Shown piece by piece: positions 45,725 to 57,408 of a DNA stretch of 64,000 nucleotides. A model generated the notes under the pieces. It made no database searches. It saw only the letters and a list, made by a program, of their open reading frames with translations, and was not told the origin of the DNA. Origin of the DNA: Sulfurimonas sp. RIFOXYD12_FULL_33_39 (GTDB lineage: Bacteria > Campylobacterota > Campylobacteria > Campylobacterales > Sulfurimonadaceae); contig MICF01000004.1 of NCBI GenBank assembly GCA_001829785.1, positions 124,001-188,000 on the forward strand. Direction: 5' to 3'. A program made the translations under genes and the position numbers. Numbering within the stretch: the first letter of the stretch is position 1; every line of letters starts with the position of its first letter.

Positions 45725-46474
45725 TTATAAATATTTTTCATTATCTGCTATCTTTTTTCTAAGAGTATTCCTATTTAAACCAAGTTTATCAGATAGCTGA
45801 AGTTGTGATTTAAATCTTAAAATACCTGCTTTTATAATAGGTACTTCATATAAATGCAGAAAATTTTTATAATCATTATTGGAACCCAATTTATCAATTA
45901 AATAGTTTTGAATTATATCTATTAATTCACTCTCATTAATATCTTGCAGTAGATAATTAATCATTATCTGCCTTCTTAAAGAGTTTGAATTTTGAGTCAA
46001 ATCAGGTTTAAAGTTTTTTATTTTAAAATTTTCTTTTGTACAAAAAAGCAAAGATGCCTCTTTGATAAACTTTTGAACAAGCTGTTCAACATCTTCCGGT
46101 CTTTTCGAAAGTGGTGGCACATTAAATTTAATGCCAAATAGTTTATCTGCTTGTTCATTGTAATATGAACTTTTTGCAGTAGCTATAACCCTAATATTAT
46201 TATTATAAACAATGTCTAAAATTTTTTTTATATTTGGTGAATTTTCTATATTTACAATTATGACCTTATTAGAACTCTCTAATGTAGCCAATAATTCATC
46301 ATGATTAGATGCATCAAGCATAGGAGCATCAGGAAGAATATAACGAGCTAAACTTTTTTTCCCAACGCCGACATCTCCTGTTATAAGAGAATTTACACTT
46401 AATGTTTTTAAAAGAGTTGCCGTCTTAAATGCTTGCGCCGAAGAGGCGGAAGCAGTTATATAACTAGCATCCAC
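45725..46474 (-). CDS. Degenerate NtrC-like protein with Fis-type HTH
   Basis: The 249-residue protein resembles a shortened sigma-54 activator. It has a P-loop-like TGDVGVGKKSLARYIL, a VPPLSKRPEDVEQLV segment as in the NtrC AAA domain, and a C-terminal Fis-like HTH (LQLSDKLGLNRNTLRKKIADN). It lacks GAFTGA and a proper Walker B DE (VIIVNIEN instead), so it is unlikely to activate sigma-54. It may be a DNA-binding regulator. I place the start at GTG 46474, giving only a short overlap with slyD; an ATG at 46522 would overlap slyD by 59 bp. Confidence 0.7.
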   Translation of the reverse strand: MDASYITASASSAQAFKTATLLKTLSVNSLITGDVGVGKKSLARYILPDAPMLDASNHDELLATLESSNKVIIVNIENSPNIKKILDIVYNNNIRVIATAKSSYYNEQADKLFGIKFNVPPLSKRPEDVEQLVQKFIKEASLLFCTKENFKIKNFKPDLTQNSNSLRRQIMINYLLQDINESELIDIIQNYLIDKLGSNNDYKNFLHLYEVPIIKAGILRFKSQLQLSDKLGLNRNTLRKKIADNEKYL

Positions 46475-46976
46475 AACCAGTGCCGCCACCAGTTCCGCAA
46501 CAGTCATCATGTTGATTCTCAACCGGAATACCGCTTAGAACTTCTTCTGCTGATGCTTCTCTAATATTATTAATAGAAACAACAAAAGCTAAATCTTTTC
46601 CTGCTAAAGGATGATTAAAATCAATTATAACATTTTCAGATCCAATCTCTTGAACTACAACTTGAACAGTTCCACCATCTTCTCCCTGTCCATAAAGAGT
46701 CATTCCAATTTCCAAATCAATTCCGGCAAATTGATCTTTTGGAACTTCTTGCTTAGCTTCAGCATTATACTCACCGTACGCATCCTCTGCTTTAACAAGA
46801 ACTTCTGCTTTTTCGCCTATAGACATATTAGCAATTGCATTTTCTAAACCAGGAATAATTTGACCTTTTCCAAACATAAATACTAACGGAATACCGCCAA
46901 CATTACTATCAACTATATTTGCACCATCACTAACCTCATATTCTATTGATACTATCTGATTTGTTTCTATTGCCAT
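46464..46976 (-). CDS. slyD: FKBP-type peptidyl-prolyl isomerase SlyD
   Basis: This 170-residue protein has an FKBP domain interrupted by an insert-in-flap (IF) chaperone domain (about 65-125, AEDAYGEYNAEAKQEVPKDQF and after). Its Cys/Gly/His-rich metal-binding tail ends HDDCCGTGGGTGCGC. SlyD folds proteins and delivers nickel in hydrogenase maturation, which fits the presence of hypA at the right end. The gene follows the tol-pal cluster. Confidence 0.95.
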   Translation of the reverse strand: MAIETNQIVSIEYEVSDGANIVDSNVGGIPLVFMFGKGQIIPGLENAIANMSIGEKAEVLVKAEDAYGEYNAEAKQEVPKDQFAGIDLEIGMTLYGQGEDGGTVQVVVQEIGSENVIIDFNHPLAGKDLAFVVSINNIREASAEEVLSGIPVENQHDDCCGTGGGTGCGC

Positions 46977-47040
46977 ATTTAATGCCTTTAATTTTTTTTT
47001 GATTTTAACATAATAATACTAATTACAAATAAACTAATAA

Positions 47041-47967
47041 CTATTGTTTAATTGAGCTAAGTTTACTTTTTGCAATTTTTGCTTGACTACTATCTGAAAA
47101 TTGGGAAACAACAGCATCATAAAAAATCTTTGCATTCTTTTTATCACCTGTTTTATCCATTGAGATTGCAGTATGAAGCATTAATGTGGGCATATAGCTT
47201 GCTTTATTAAACAATGATGCACTTTTTTTATAATACGCTATTGCTTCAGCATAACTATTTTTATAATATTCTATTTCTCCTACCATATAATGGCAATAGG
47301 CAGGTTTGTAATTTTTTGCTATTAAATCTTTATAATATTCTAAAGATTCATCATATTGCTTTTTATCATATAAACTTTTTGCTTTACTTTCAATCTCTGA
47401 AGTTGACATATTTTCATTTTTAGTTTTTTTTGACTTAGTGTTGCCTGTCTTTAATTCTTTTGCAACGAGATCTTTAAATTTATTGACATCGCTAACCAAA
47501 GCATTAAACTCCGTCTTTAAAATATAAGTGGAACTTATTTGGTCAATAATTTTAGACATCTCGATAATTTGAAGCTTTATCTTTTCTATCTCTTTACTAT
47601 TATCTTGAAGTGATTCTGCAATTCGTTTGCTGTATTCACTCTCATTATTACGTTGAAGCGTATATTCGTCAGTTAAGGATTTTACCTTTAACTTATTTTC
47701 ACGAGATGATGAGCTTAAACTTTCAATAATTGTTTGTAATCCATCAATTCTTTCTCTTAAAGAATCGACTTCATTTGCTTGATTATTGCTTTTTACTACG
47801 ATTTTGTTTAGATTTTTTTTAGTTTCTAGTATTGTGGCTTCGGTAGAAGTTAAACCATAAGGGTTTGGATTGCTTAAATCACCGGCACCGAACGCTGATG
47901 GTTCGGCTCCGATTAAGTAATAAGGAAAGATTATTGTTAATGAAACAATTAAATTTCTAGTATTCAT
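47041..47967 (-). CDS. cpoB: CpoB/YbgF-like Tol-Pal coordination protein
   Basis: This 308-residue periplasmic protein has a signal peptide (about 1-20), a long coiled coil (about 45-185) and a C-terminal TPR domain (about 190-308: SEIESKAKSLYDKKQYDESLEYYKD, then CHYMVGEIEYYKNSYAEAIAYYKKS). It is typical of YbgF/CpoB, which coordinates Tol-Pal with peptidoglycan synthesis. It lies 3 bp after pal, the expected position. Confidence 0.92.
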   Translation of the reverse strand: MNTRNLIVSLTIIFPYYLIGAEPSAFGAGDLSNPNPYGLTSTEATILETKKNLNKIVVKSNNQANEVDSLRERIDGLQTIIESLSSSSRENKLKVKSLTDEYTLQRNNESEYSKRIAESLQDNSKEIEKIKLQIIEMSKIIDQISSTYILKTEFNALVSDVNKFKDLVAKELKTGNTKSKKTKNENMSTSEIESKAKSLYDKKQYDESLEYYKDLIAKNYKPAYCHYMVGEIEYYKNSYAEAIAYYKKSASLFNKASYMPTLMLHTAISMDKTGDKKNAKIFYDAVVSQFSDSSQAKIAKSKLSSIKQ

Positions 47968-47970
47968 GTA

Positions 47971-48495
47971 TTATGGTAAAAGTTTGAAATCAACTCTACG
48001 ATTTTGAGACCAACACTCTTTAGTTTTATCTTTACAAACAGGATTACTCTCACCAAAACTTACCATAGTAATACGTTTTACGTCAACACCTTCTGCAACT
48101 AAAGCTTTTTTAACTGTCTCAGATCTTTTTAATCCTAGTGCAAAGTTGTACTCATCACTTCCCCACTCATCACAATTTCCCTCTAGTTTTATAGAAAATT
48201 TACTTGCTTTAGAATTTACAACAGCTACGTCACTTGAAAGTTTACTTTGCATATCTGTTCTGATATTAAATTTGTCAAAATCAAAGTAAATTGTTTGTAA
48301 CTCTTTTTCTAATCTAACAATTAACTCACTCTCTGATTCTATATTGCTTGCAACAGAAGAAGATGATTCAGCACTTGAACTGTCTTTTACAATTTCCTGA
48401 GCAGCAACAGCTTCTTCAACTTTTGGCTCTTTATCGCTACAACCACTTAACACTATTAACGCCGTTAAAACACTTGAGACTACTACGTTTTTCAT
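47971..48495 (-). CDS. pal: Peptidoglycan-associated lipoprotein Pal
   Basis: This 174-residue outer-membrane lipoprotein has a lipobox LSGC at about 16-19, a short linker (about 20-60) and an OmpA-like domain (about 65-174). The domain has IYFDFDKFNIRTDMQSKLS, GNCDEWGSDEYNFALGLKRSE and the end SQNRRVDFKLLP. It anchors the outer membrane to peptidoglycan. It is separated from tolB by 70 bp containing an AT hairpin, unlike the other tightly packed tol genes. Confidence 0.96.
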   Translation of the reverse strand: MKNVVVSSVLTALIVLSGCSDKEPKVEEAVAAQEIVKDSSSAESSSSVASNIESESELIVRLEKELQTIYFDFDKFNIRTDMQSKLSSDVAVVNSKASKFSIKLEGNCDEWGSDEYNFALGLKRSETVKKALVAEGVDVKRITMVSFGESNPVCKDKTKECWSQNRRVDFKLLP

Positions 48496-48536
48496 CTTTT
48501 TCTACCTTAGATTTTATTTTCGCAATTGTACCAAAA

Positions 48537-48568
48537 TAATATTAAAATATGATTATATTTTAATATTA
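48537..48568 (-). repeat. AT-only inverted repeat between tolB and pal
   Basis: A perfect 14-bp inverted repeat with a GATT loop, all A/T in the stem, starts TAATATTAAAATAT and overlaps the tolB stop codon. It could stabilise or process the mRNA so that pal is expressed more than tolB. A rho-independent terminator is unlikely without GC pairs. Confidence 0.55.
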
Positions 48569-49816
48569 CCAATCCAAAGATTGAACTTTTCCATCTTTTA
48601 GTGGGAAAAGGTAATTTTTATTATGATTTATTCTAATTAAACCTATAGAACTTTGCCCTTTATAGTTTTTAATAAAGATAATTGCATCTCCTTCTATAGA
48701 AAATTTTGGAAATTCATTTACACCTACAGCCGTCAATCTTCTTATAAAATCTGTTTCTGTTGATATAAGATGCAAATTAAATGTATTATCTCCAAAAGAA
48801 GAAGAACTCTCTCTTGCTTTATATACAATATATCCGCCAAAGACACTACAAGCGGCATTACTTTTTCCATAATATATCATCTGCTCAATACTGCCTGAAT
48901 TCATATTATATGAGAATATATTTGGATATCCTAGACGATCAGATACAAAAACTACTTTATCTTTACCCATAAATTGTCCGCTAACATCAATTCCGCCATA
49001 CGTCGTTAATACTTTTGAGTTTTTTGTTTTAACATCATAGAGATAAATATCAGGTTGTCCTTTTGGAGCCATCGTCAATAATAATTTACTTCCATCTTCG
49101 TTAACATCAGAACAAACCATCATTCCATCAGAAGAAGCTATTACTTTAACACTTCCTGTTCTAATATTTACATATTTTAAGGTCGGCTTTTTTTCATCTA
49201 AAGAACTATAATAAAATGCACTCTGTTCTTTATTAGCCCACTTTGGAAATATATTAAAACCACCTTTTACCGCTACATGTTGATATGCTAAAGTATAATC
49301 TGATATTACCAATTCACTTTTTTGCGGAGAAATCATTCTTGAGAAGATTACTTTTCTTTTTATCCATTCTATAGGTGCTTCACCCATAAAGCTGTTTACA
49401 TCATATGCAATTTCATGAGATGCAAACATATATATCTCTGGATTATTTAGTTTATATATTTTATTAAACACAACATTATTTTGTGTAAAAATTTTCAGCT
49501 CGACATTTAGTGCCCTATTTTCGCCCTCACTAAGCTTATATCTTAAAACATAATTCATATCTTTATTTTCAACAACAACATTAGAAGCGTCATAGCTTAC
49601 CGTTCGGTAATTTCTATCTACATTAAATATAGAAAGAACATTCAAATCAGCTACTATAGATTTAAAAAATCTCTCTTTAAATGTCTGATCATAGCTAATA
49701 GATGAATCTTCAACTGCCAAGCTTGGAAGAGAATCTGCTTTTTTCACGACTTCAATTGTTGCATCACTTGCAAACATAATACTTACAGCAATTAATAGTG
49801 AAATAAAAATTTTCAA
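48566..49816 (-). CDS. tolB: Tol-Pal system beta-propeller protein TolB
   Basis: This 416-residue periplasmic protein has a signal peptide (about 1-17) and an N-terminal alpha/beta domain (about 20-165). A WD/Tol beta-propeller follows (about 175-400), with repeats such as GGFNIFPKWANKEQSAFYYSS, GTYGG-like LTTYGGIDVSGQF and VNEFPKFSIEGDAIIFI. It links Pal to TolA. It lies 2 bp after tolA. Confidence 0.93.
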   Translation of the reverse strand: MKIFISLLIAVSIMFASDATIEVVKKADSLPSLAVEDSSISYDQTFKERFFKSIVADLNVLSIFNVDRNYRTVSYDASNVVVENKDMNYVLRYKLSEGENRALNVELKIFTQNNVVFNKIYKLNNPEIYMFASHEIAYDVNSFMGEAPIEWIKRKVIFSRMISPQKSELVISDYTLAYQHVAVKGGFNIFPKWANKEQSAFYYSSLDEKKPTLKYVNIRTGSVKVIASSDGMMVCSDVNEDGSKLLLTMAPKGQPDIYLYDVKTKNSKVLTTYGGIDVSGQFMGKDKVVFVSDRLGYPNIFSYNMNSGSIEQMIYYGKSNAACSVFGGYIVYKARESSSSFGDNTFNLHLISTETDFIRRLTAVGVNEFPKFSIEGDAIIFIKNYKGQSSIGLIRINHNKNYLFPLKDGKVQSLDW

Positions 49817-49818
49817 TA

Positions 49819-50586
49819 TTACTCCTTAGAAATTAATTTTATTTTATATATACCGGAACTTTTGTTTGGATTCTCCGGAAAAAGTATATTTACTATCCTA
49901 CTTTTTATCTTATCACTCTCAATGTTTAACGCGTCATTGCCTGAGTAAGTTAAAATTCTAAAATCAATAACTTTACCCATTGCACTTAGTTCAATAACTG
50001 CAACTACACTATTACCCTCTGAGTTTTCTGGCGGCGTAAAATGCTCATACACCAGAGCCTGAATTTTAGCAAAATATTCATTAACCTCAGGAGCAGTTGA
50101 CTCTTTAGCATTCTCATTTTCCATTTTTGCCGCATCAATATTTTGAATTTTTTTTGAAATTGATTTAACAGTATTTGTGTCTGATTTATTAATCTTTTTT
50201 TGAATTTCTTCTATAATTCTATTATCAGTTTTTGGTTTTTTCTCTTCTGCTTTAATACTTTTAGTCCAAACATCACTAAATAAATTATCTATATTTATCT
50301 CTTTTTTTTCTACTTTAGTTGTTTGAGTTTGCACGTTTTGTTTCTCAACAATAGGTTCTTCTTTTATCGGCTCTTCTACAATAGGTTTTTCAATATTTTT
50401 TTTAGATGTACTAGATTGAGTTTTTGGTATATCTACTGAAACAGATATATAATTATCTTTTTTTAGTGCAAAACTATCTACTTTTTTTGATATAACTATA
50501 GAAATAATAAATAGCGATGAAAAAAATACAAATATAAATAGTGATATAAAACCACTAATGTAAAAATAAAAATTTTTATTATCCAT
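49819..50586 (-). CDS. tolA: TolA/TonB-like energy-transducing protein
   Basis: This 255-residue protein has a short cytoplasmic end, one TM at about 9-33 (ISGFISLFIFVFFSSLFIIS) and a Pro/Glu/Lys-rich periplasmic spacer (about 50-165). The C-terminal TonB-C domain (about 165-255) has YFAKIQALVYEHFTPPENSEG and DFRILTYSG. It transmits energy from TolQR to the outer membrane. It overlaps tolR by 8 bp. Confidence 0.9.
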   Translation of the reverse strand: MDNKNFYFYISGFISLFIFVFFSSLFIISIVISKKVDSFALKKDNYISVSVDIPKTQSSTSKKNIEKPIVEEPIKEEPIVEKQNVQTQTTKVEKKEINIDNLFSDVWTKSIKAEEKKPKTDNRIIEEIQKKINKSDTNTVKSISKKIQNIDAAKMENENAKESTAPEVNEYFAKIQALVYEHFTPPENSEGNSVVAVIELSAMGKVIDFRILTYSGNDALNIESDKIKSRIVNILFPENPNKSSGIYKIKLISKE

Positions 50587-50971
50587 TAGTAGCTAGTGAA
50601 ACCTCAGTAAAGCCAGCTTGTTTTACAGCAGCTAAAACAGACATGACAACACCATAATCCAAATTTTTATCCGCACTTATTAGTACACTTGCTTTTAAAT
50701 CTAGTTTTTTAGAGTATAAGAAAAAGTTGTCTAAAAAAGCATCTAGTTGATAGCTGTCTTTATTAACTTTTAAATTTTTATCTTTATCTATACTAATATG
50801 CACAGGAGGTATTTTAGATAAAGTTTTTGTTTTTGAACTCTGAGGAAGATTGATGTTTTCCTCATAAATTACATTTGGTGCTATAACCATCATAATAGCT
50901 AAAAGAACCAACATTACATCCACTAATGGAGTAATATTAAGTTCAGGTTTCTCATCCCAATTATATGCCAT
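50579..50971 (-). CDS. tolR: TolR/ExbD-family protein
   Basis: This 130-residue inner-membrane protein has the family signature PELNITPLVDVMLVLLAIMMVIAP around its single TM (about 15-33). That stretch includes the proton-relay Asp in PLVDVML, followed by a periplasmic domain (about 45-130). It is part of the TolQRA proton-driven motor. It is 2 bp after tolQ. Confidence 0.95.
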   Translation of the reverse strand: MAYNWDEKPELNITPLVDVMLVLLAIMMVIAPNVIYEENINLPQSSKTKTLSKIPPVHISIDKDKNLKVNKDSYQLDAFLDNFFLYSKKLDLKASVLISADKNLDYGVVMSVLAAVKQAGFTEVSLATNG

Positions 50972-50973
50972 AT

Positions 50974-51540
50974 TTACACTTTTCTAGCTATTATTGCATC
51001 GCTTTGCATCTCTATAAAACTAATTAGTTCAAATGATTTTCGTTTTAATATTTGATGATATGTGTATGCAAATATAGCAACAAAAATGCCGGCAGCAGTT
51101 GCTACTAGTGCATCTGAAACACCACCTGCAATCACAGACATACCTCCACTGCTTTGACCTATATGCGTAAATGTATCTAAAATTGACACAACAGTTCCAA
51201 AAAGACCGATAAAAGGAGTCGTTGATGCAAATACTGAGAGAATAGATAGACCTTTTGTAGCATCTTTTGTCGCTGCCAAAAGGGCTAATGCCAATACATT
51301 TTTAGAAACATTTGAACTAGTTTTTAAAAAATTACTTAGAAAAGATTGAGGATTAACGTTAGTTGCCCCCATTAAAAGACTCTCAAGAGATTTATTTTCT
51401 ATTTCAAGCCAACTATTAAGAGAAAAATAACGATAAAAAAAGACCCAGTTCAGCACTATAAAATATAGCGCTAATAGAGCCAAAACACCCAATGTTACAG
51501 GGTGACTTTTGAGATAAAAATCAATTAAATTATTAATCAT
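50974..51540 (-). CDS. tolQ: TolQ/ExbB-family proton channel
   Basis: This 188-residue protein has three TMs (about 17-37, 98-120 and 138-160). The conserved ASTTPFIGLFGTVVSILDTFTHIG and ALVATAAGIFVAIFAYTYHQ segments line the TolQ/ExbB channel. It follows atpC by 4 bp, so the Tol operon may be read from the ATP synthase transcript, an arrangement seen in Campylobacterota. Confidence 0.95.
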   Translation of the reverse strand: MINNLIDFYLKSHPVTLGVLALLALYFIVLNWVFFYRYFSLNSWLEIENKSLESLLMGATNVNPQSFLSNFLKTSSNVSKNVLALALLAATKDATKGLSILSVFASTTPFIGLFGTVVSILDTFTHIGQSSGGMSVIAGGVSDALVATAAGIFVAIFAYTYHQILKRKSFELISFIEMQSDAIIARKV

Positions 51541-51544
51541 ATAT

Positions 51545-51937
51545 TTATATTAAATTTTGAGCAGCTGATTCAATTTTTGCAGTAACGGCAGCAATTGCAG
51601 GATTATTGTCTTTTATAGATTCAATAAGCTCTTTAGCATCACTCAGTGCTTTAGCAATTGCACTCTCTGTTGCTCCGCGAATTGCTACGGCACCTTCAAC
51701 TAATACAATAACTTTTTCTTCATCAACTTGAACTACGCCCCAGTTGATTAAAATTGATTCGACTGATTTATCTTCTTTCTCAATATCAATTACACCTGCT
51801 TCAAGCAATGTAGTTAAAGATGAGTGTTCAGCTAGAACTCCAAACTCGCCCTCTTCACCAGGAAGAGTCACGCTAATGGCTTCACCGTTATAGATAACAC
51901 CATTAGGAGTTAGGATTTCAAGTTTTAACTTATTCAT
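51545..51937 (-). CDS. atpC: ATP synthase epsilon subunit
   Basis: This 130-residue rotor/inhibitor subunit of F1 has MNKLKLEILTPNGVIYNGEA and LPGEEGEFGVLAEHSSLTTLLEAGV in the N-terminal beta barrel and a C-terminal helical hairpin (AIAKALSDAKELIESIKDNN). The length and motifs are normal. It is the last ATP synthase gene of the cluster. Confidence 0.96.
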   Translation of the reverse strand: MNKLKLEILTPNGVIYNGEAISVTLPGEEGEFGVLAEHSSLTTLLEAGVIDIEKEDKSVESILINWGVVQVDEEKVIVLVEGAVAIRGATESAIAKALSDAKELIESIKDNNPAIAAVTAKIESAAQNLI

Positions 51938-51953
51938 GTCAGTCCTTTATGAA

Positions 51954-54247
<2,294 letters not shown>

Positions 54248-54257
54248 AAAGTTTTCC

Positions 54258-55775
54258 TTATGCCACTACGAAGCTAGATTTAAACTCTTCAAGTGCTTTT
54301 TTCATTAGTGCATTAGTATCATCATCTACTTTAGAAGTGCTTCTAATATTTTCAAAAATTTGAGGATAAGATGCCTCAATAAAAGGATATAGCTCAGCTT
54401 CAAAACGAACAACATTTGATGGTGCCATATCATCTAAGAAGCCTTCATTACCTGCAAAAATAATCATAACTTGTTTCTCAGCAGAAAGTGGAGAGAAAGG
54501 TCCTTGTTTTAGAACTTCTACCATTCTTTGCCCACGCTCTAACTGATTACGAGATGACTCATCAAGATCAGATGCAAACTGAGCAAATGCTTGCAGCTCA
54601 CGATACTGAGCAAGGTCAAGTCTTAGAGTACCTGCAACTTGTTTAGTAGCTTTAATCTGAGCAGCACCACCAACGCGAGAAACTGAAAGACCTACGTTAA
54701 TAGCAGGACGAATACCTGAGTTAAAAAGTTCAGTCTCTAAGAAAATCTGACCATCAGTAATAGAGATAACATTTGTAGGAATATATGCCGCTACATCTCC
54801 TGCTTGTGTCTCAATAATAGGAAGAGCAGTAAGTGAACCTGCTCCTCTTTCATCAGAAACTTTTGCAGCTCTCTCTAAAAGACGAGAGTGAATATAGAAA
54901 ACATCACCAGGGTATGCTTCACGACCTGGAGGGCGACGAAGGATAAGTGACATCTCACGATATGCAACTGCATGCTTAGATAAATCATCATAAACAATTA
55001 AACCATGTCTAGAATTGTCACGGAAATATTCTCCCATAGTAACACCGGTATATGGTGCTAAAAATTGAAGAGCTGCCGCTTCAGAAGCAGTAGCAGAAAC
55101 AATAATAGTATATTCTAATGCACCATGGTCTTCTAAACGACGAATTATTTGTGCAATAGTTGACTCTTTTTGTCCAACAGCAACATAAATACAAATAACA
55201 CCATTGCCTTTTTGATTAATAATAGCATCAAGAGCAACTGTTGTTTTGCCTGTTTGTCTATCACCGATAATAAGTTCTCTTTGACCTCTACCAATTGGAA
55301 CTAAAGCATCAATCGCTTTAATACCGGTTGCTAAAGGTTCATGAACAGATTTTCTACTCATAATCCCAGGTGCCTTCTCTTCGACAAAGCGAGTCTCACT
55401 TGTCTCAATAGGACCTTTACCGTCAATTGGCTCACCTAATGCATTAACAACACGACCAAGTAGTGCGTCACCGACAGGAACACGAAGAAGACGACCTAAT
55501 CTTTTTACAGATAAGCCCTCTTTCAACATAGACCCTGGTCCAAGTATAACAACACCTACCGTACTCTCTTCAAGGTTCATAACTAAACCTCTAGTTCCCT
55601 CTTCGAACTCTACCATTTCACCTGCCATAACATTACTTAGTCCGTAAACTTGCGCAACACCATCAGCATAAGAAACAATTTTACCTGTCTCATTAATATC
55701 AACACTTAGTTCAAAGTTGTCAATACGCTCTTTAATTATTGAGCTGATCTCATCAGCTTGAATTTTTGCTACCAC
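54258..55775 (-). CDS. atpA: ATP synthase F1 alpha subunit
   Basis: This non-catalytic nucleotide-binding subunit has 505 residues. Its P-loop is [17 protein letters not shown], with [28 protein letters not shown] split across the conserved core, and [17 protein letters not shown]. The N-terminus has [13 protein letters not shown] and the beta barrel. Normal length; part of the atpF'-F-H-A-G-D-C operon. Confidence 0.97.
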   Translation of the reverse strand: MVAKIQADEISSIIKERIDNFELSVDINETGKIVSYADGVAQVYGLSNVMAGEMVEFEEGTRGLVMNLEESTVGVVILGPGSMLKEGLSVKRLGRLLRVPVGDALLGRVVNALGEPIDGKGPIETSETRFVEEKAPGIMSRKSVHEPLATGIKAIDALVPIGRGQRELIIGDRQTGKTTVALDAIINQKGNGVICIYVAVGQKESTIAQIIRRLEDHGALEYTIIVSATASEAAALQFLAPYTGVTMGEYFRDNSRHGLIVYDDLSKHAVAYREMSLILRRPPGREAYPGDVFYIHSRLLERAAKVSDERGAGSLTALPIIETQAGDVAAYIPTNVISITDGQIFLETELFNSGIRPAINVGLSVSRVGGAAQIKATKQVAGTLRLDLAQYRELQAFAQFASDLDESSRNQLERGQRMVEVLKQGPFSPLSAEKQVMIIFAGNEGFLDDMAPSNVVRFEAELYPFIEASYPQIFENIRSTSKVDDDTNALMKKALEEFKSSFVVA

Positions 55776-55796
55776 TACACATCTCCTCTCATGAAG

Positions 55797-56330
55797 TTAA
55801 ATTGCTTTTACAATATGTTCTATAATTTGACTATTGATTCTTGCTTTAGAAAAACTTATTTCTACTCCAAGATCTTCAACATCTACTTTAATACCGTTAA
55901 AATCGTTTTTCACAAACTTTAATGATATTTTAGAGTCAAATTTTCTACCTAAACCGCTGCTTAAATCTTCCAAAACTTTTGCATCAATATTGCTATCGCT
56001 ATATACAATTCCACTATAGCTTTTACTAGTTAAAGCAATGTCTTTTCTTATAACTTCAGCAATTGCAGGGATAATATTAATACGATTTTGCTCTACAAGC
56101 AGTTTTATTAAGTTTTCAATATTTTTAGAGCCAGATGATTTAACTGCTGCCAATAAAATTTCTGATTTTTGATTTTTACTTATATCCGGATGATTAATGA
56201 TTTGATTAAATTTCTCATCATTAAAAGATTCAGCTAAAACAGAAAAAACGAGAGCTATGCTTTGAATAGACTCTAAATTAGAACTCTGTTTAATAGCTTT
56301 AAGATATCTTTTTGCGATTAATTCTTCCAT
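55797..56330 (-). CDS. atpH: ATP synthase delta subunit
   Basis: This 177-residue stator subunit has a helical N-domain (LIAKRYLKAI, then FNQIINHPDISKNQKSEILLAA) and a C-domain with LEDLSSGLGRKFDSKISLKF. It ends GVEISFSKARINSQIIEHIVKAI. It lies 1 bp after atpF and 21 bp before atpA. The order is standard. Confidence 0.93.
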   Translation of the reverse strand: MEELIAKRYLKAIKQSSNLESIQSIALVFSVLAESFNDEKFNQIINHPDISKNQKSEILLAAVKSSGSKNIENLIKLLVEQNRINIIPAIAEVIRKDIALTSKSYSGIVYSDSNIDAKVLEDLSSGLGRKFDSKISLKFVKNDFNGIKVDVEDLGVEISFSKARINSQIIEHIVKAI

Positions 56331-56331
56331 G

Positions 56332-56850
56332 TTATGCCACCTTCTTTAAGATAACACTAGCCATAGCTTCTTTATCAAAACCATCATCACTTTGGCTCAA
56401 TACATCTTTTAGTGTATTTTCAACAACACTGCGAACCATTTTTCTTTGTTCATACTCAATTAGCGTAGCTTGTTGTTTAACTAATATTTCTATATCTGCT
56501 TCGCATTGTGTCATAATATGGTCGTTTACGATTTTATTCTCTTTTTTAGAGTTAGCTACTAAATCTGCAGCAAACTTTTCAGCTGCCGTTATTTTCGCTA
56601 GTGCCTCTTTTTTTAGAGAAACAGACTCTTTTAACTTATCTTGCACTTTTTTCATCTCATCAGCAATTAACCGACTTCTTGATGCAAAATAGTTCTTTGC
56701 AGGCTCAGCAACAAGATACCAAATCAATCCGGCAAACAATAAAAAGTTAACTGTTCTTTGAATTATATCGGTATTAGCATGTTCTGCGCCACCACTAGAT
56801 GCCAATGCATAGGTCGACATCATTAGCATAAATACTAAAATTCTACTCAC
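56332..56850 (-). CDS. atpF: ATP synthase F0 subunit b
   Basis: This 172-residue protein has a signal-like N-terminus (MSRILVFMLMMSTYALAS), a membrane helix at about 33-48 (TVNFLLFAGLIWYLVAEPAKNYF) and a long charged stator helix (about 55-150). It is typical of the epsilonproteobacterial b subunit with a cleavable leader. It pairs with the b' protein encoded just upstream. Confidence 0.92.
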   Translation of the reverse strand: MSRILVFMLMMSTYALASSGGAEHANTDIIQRTVNFLLFAGLIWYLVAEPAKNYFASRSRLIADEMKKVQDKLKESVSLKKEALAKITAAEKFAADLVANSKKENKIVNDHIMTQCEADIEILVKQQATLIEYEQRKMVRSVVENTLKDVLSQSDDGFDKEAMASVILKKVA

Positions 56851-56859
56851 ATTACATCC

Positions 56860-57282
56860 TTATATTTGACTGAATTTAGCTTTTACAGCTTCTTTAAACA
56901 GTGGGATTTGTAATTTTAAATCACTACTCAACTGTTCACTAGATTGAGCAAGCAATTGCTCAAATTCTAAATACTGACTAGCTAATTCAGCACGTTTCGC
57001 TTCTAACTTACTCTCTGCTAACTCTTTAGCATCCGTAATAACTTTCTCTCTCAGTGCCGCAGCTTCCAATTTAGCATTTACAATTATTGATTGTGCTTTT
57101 GACTCAAGTTCGTTAATTTCATCATCATTAGAACCTACTTTTTCTAGATCTTTTTTGATGTCCTCATCTCTTTTGTTCATATAAGCAAATAACGGATTAT
57201 AAAGCCAACTGTTTAGAACGGCAATAAGCGTAAGAAACACGATTAATGTAGCTACAAGTAGTATCGGATTTATATCTAACAT
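56860..57282 (-). CDS. atpF': ATP synthase F0 subunit b'
   Basis: This 140-residue second b-type stator subunit has one membrane helix (about 7-24, ILLVATLIVFLTLIAVLNSWLYNPL) and a long coiled coil (about 35-125). It is the first gene of the ATP synthase operon, with a strong AGGAGGTGCT ribosome-binding site and a TATAAT 23 bp upstream. The a and c subunits (atpB, atpE) are not here, as is usual in Campylobacterota. Confidence 0.92.
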   Translation of the reverse strand: MLDINPILLVATLIVFLTLIAVLNSWLYNPLFAYMNKRDEDIKKDLEKVGSNDDEINELESKAQSIIVNAKLEAAALREKVITDAKELAESKLEAKRAELASQYLEFEQLLAQSSEQLSSDLKLQIPLFKEAVKAKFSQI

Positions 57283-57304
57283 AGCACCTCCTAAAAGTTG
57301 CGTG

Positions 57305-57310
57305 ATTATA
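57305..57310 (-). promoter_or_regulatory. -10 box of the ATP synthase operon
   Basis: The minus strand reads TATAAT here, 22 bp before the atpF' ATG and its AGGAGG. It lies in a 126-bp AT-rich gap after parB; no clear -35. Confidence 0.5.
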
Positions 57311-57408
57311 CTATGTTAAAATTAAAAGAATTGTTAAACTGACAAAATATTTAAACTTTTTTTATATTTTTTACAAAAAATTTTAAATTCAAGTGATATA
57401 GAATTAAG

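Noticed and set aside
46611..46847. 78-codon plus-strand frame inside slyD
   Set aside because: Opposite a well-conserved gene; composition Asn/Phe/Ile-rich as expected for antisense of AT-rich coding DNA.
50585..50600. Possible parS half-site (AGTGAAAC) near tolR
   Set aside because: Only one half of the TGTTTCACGTGAAACA palindrome is present, within coding sequence.
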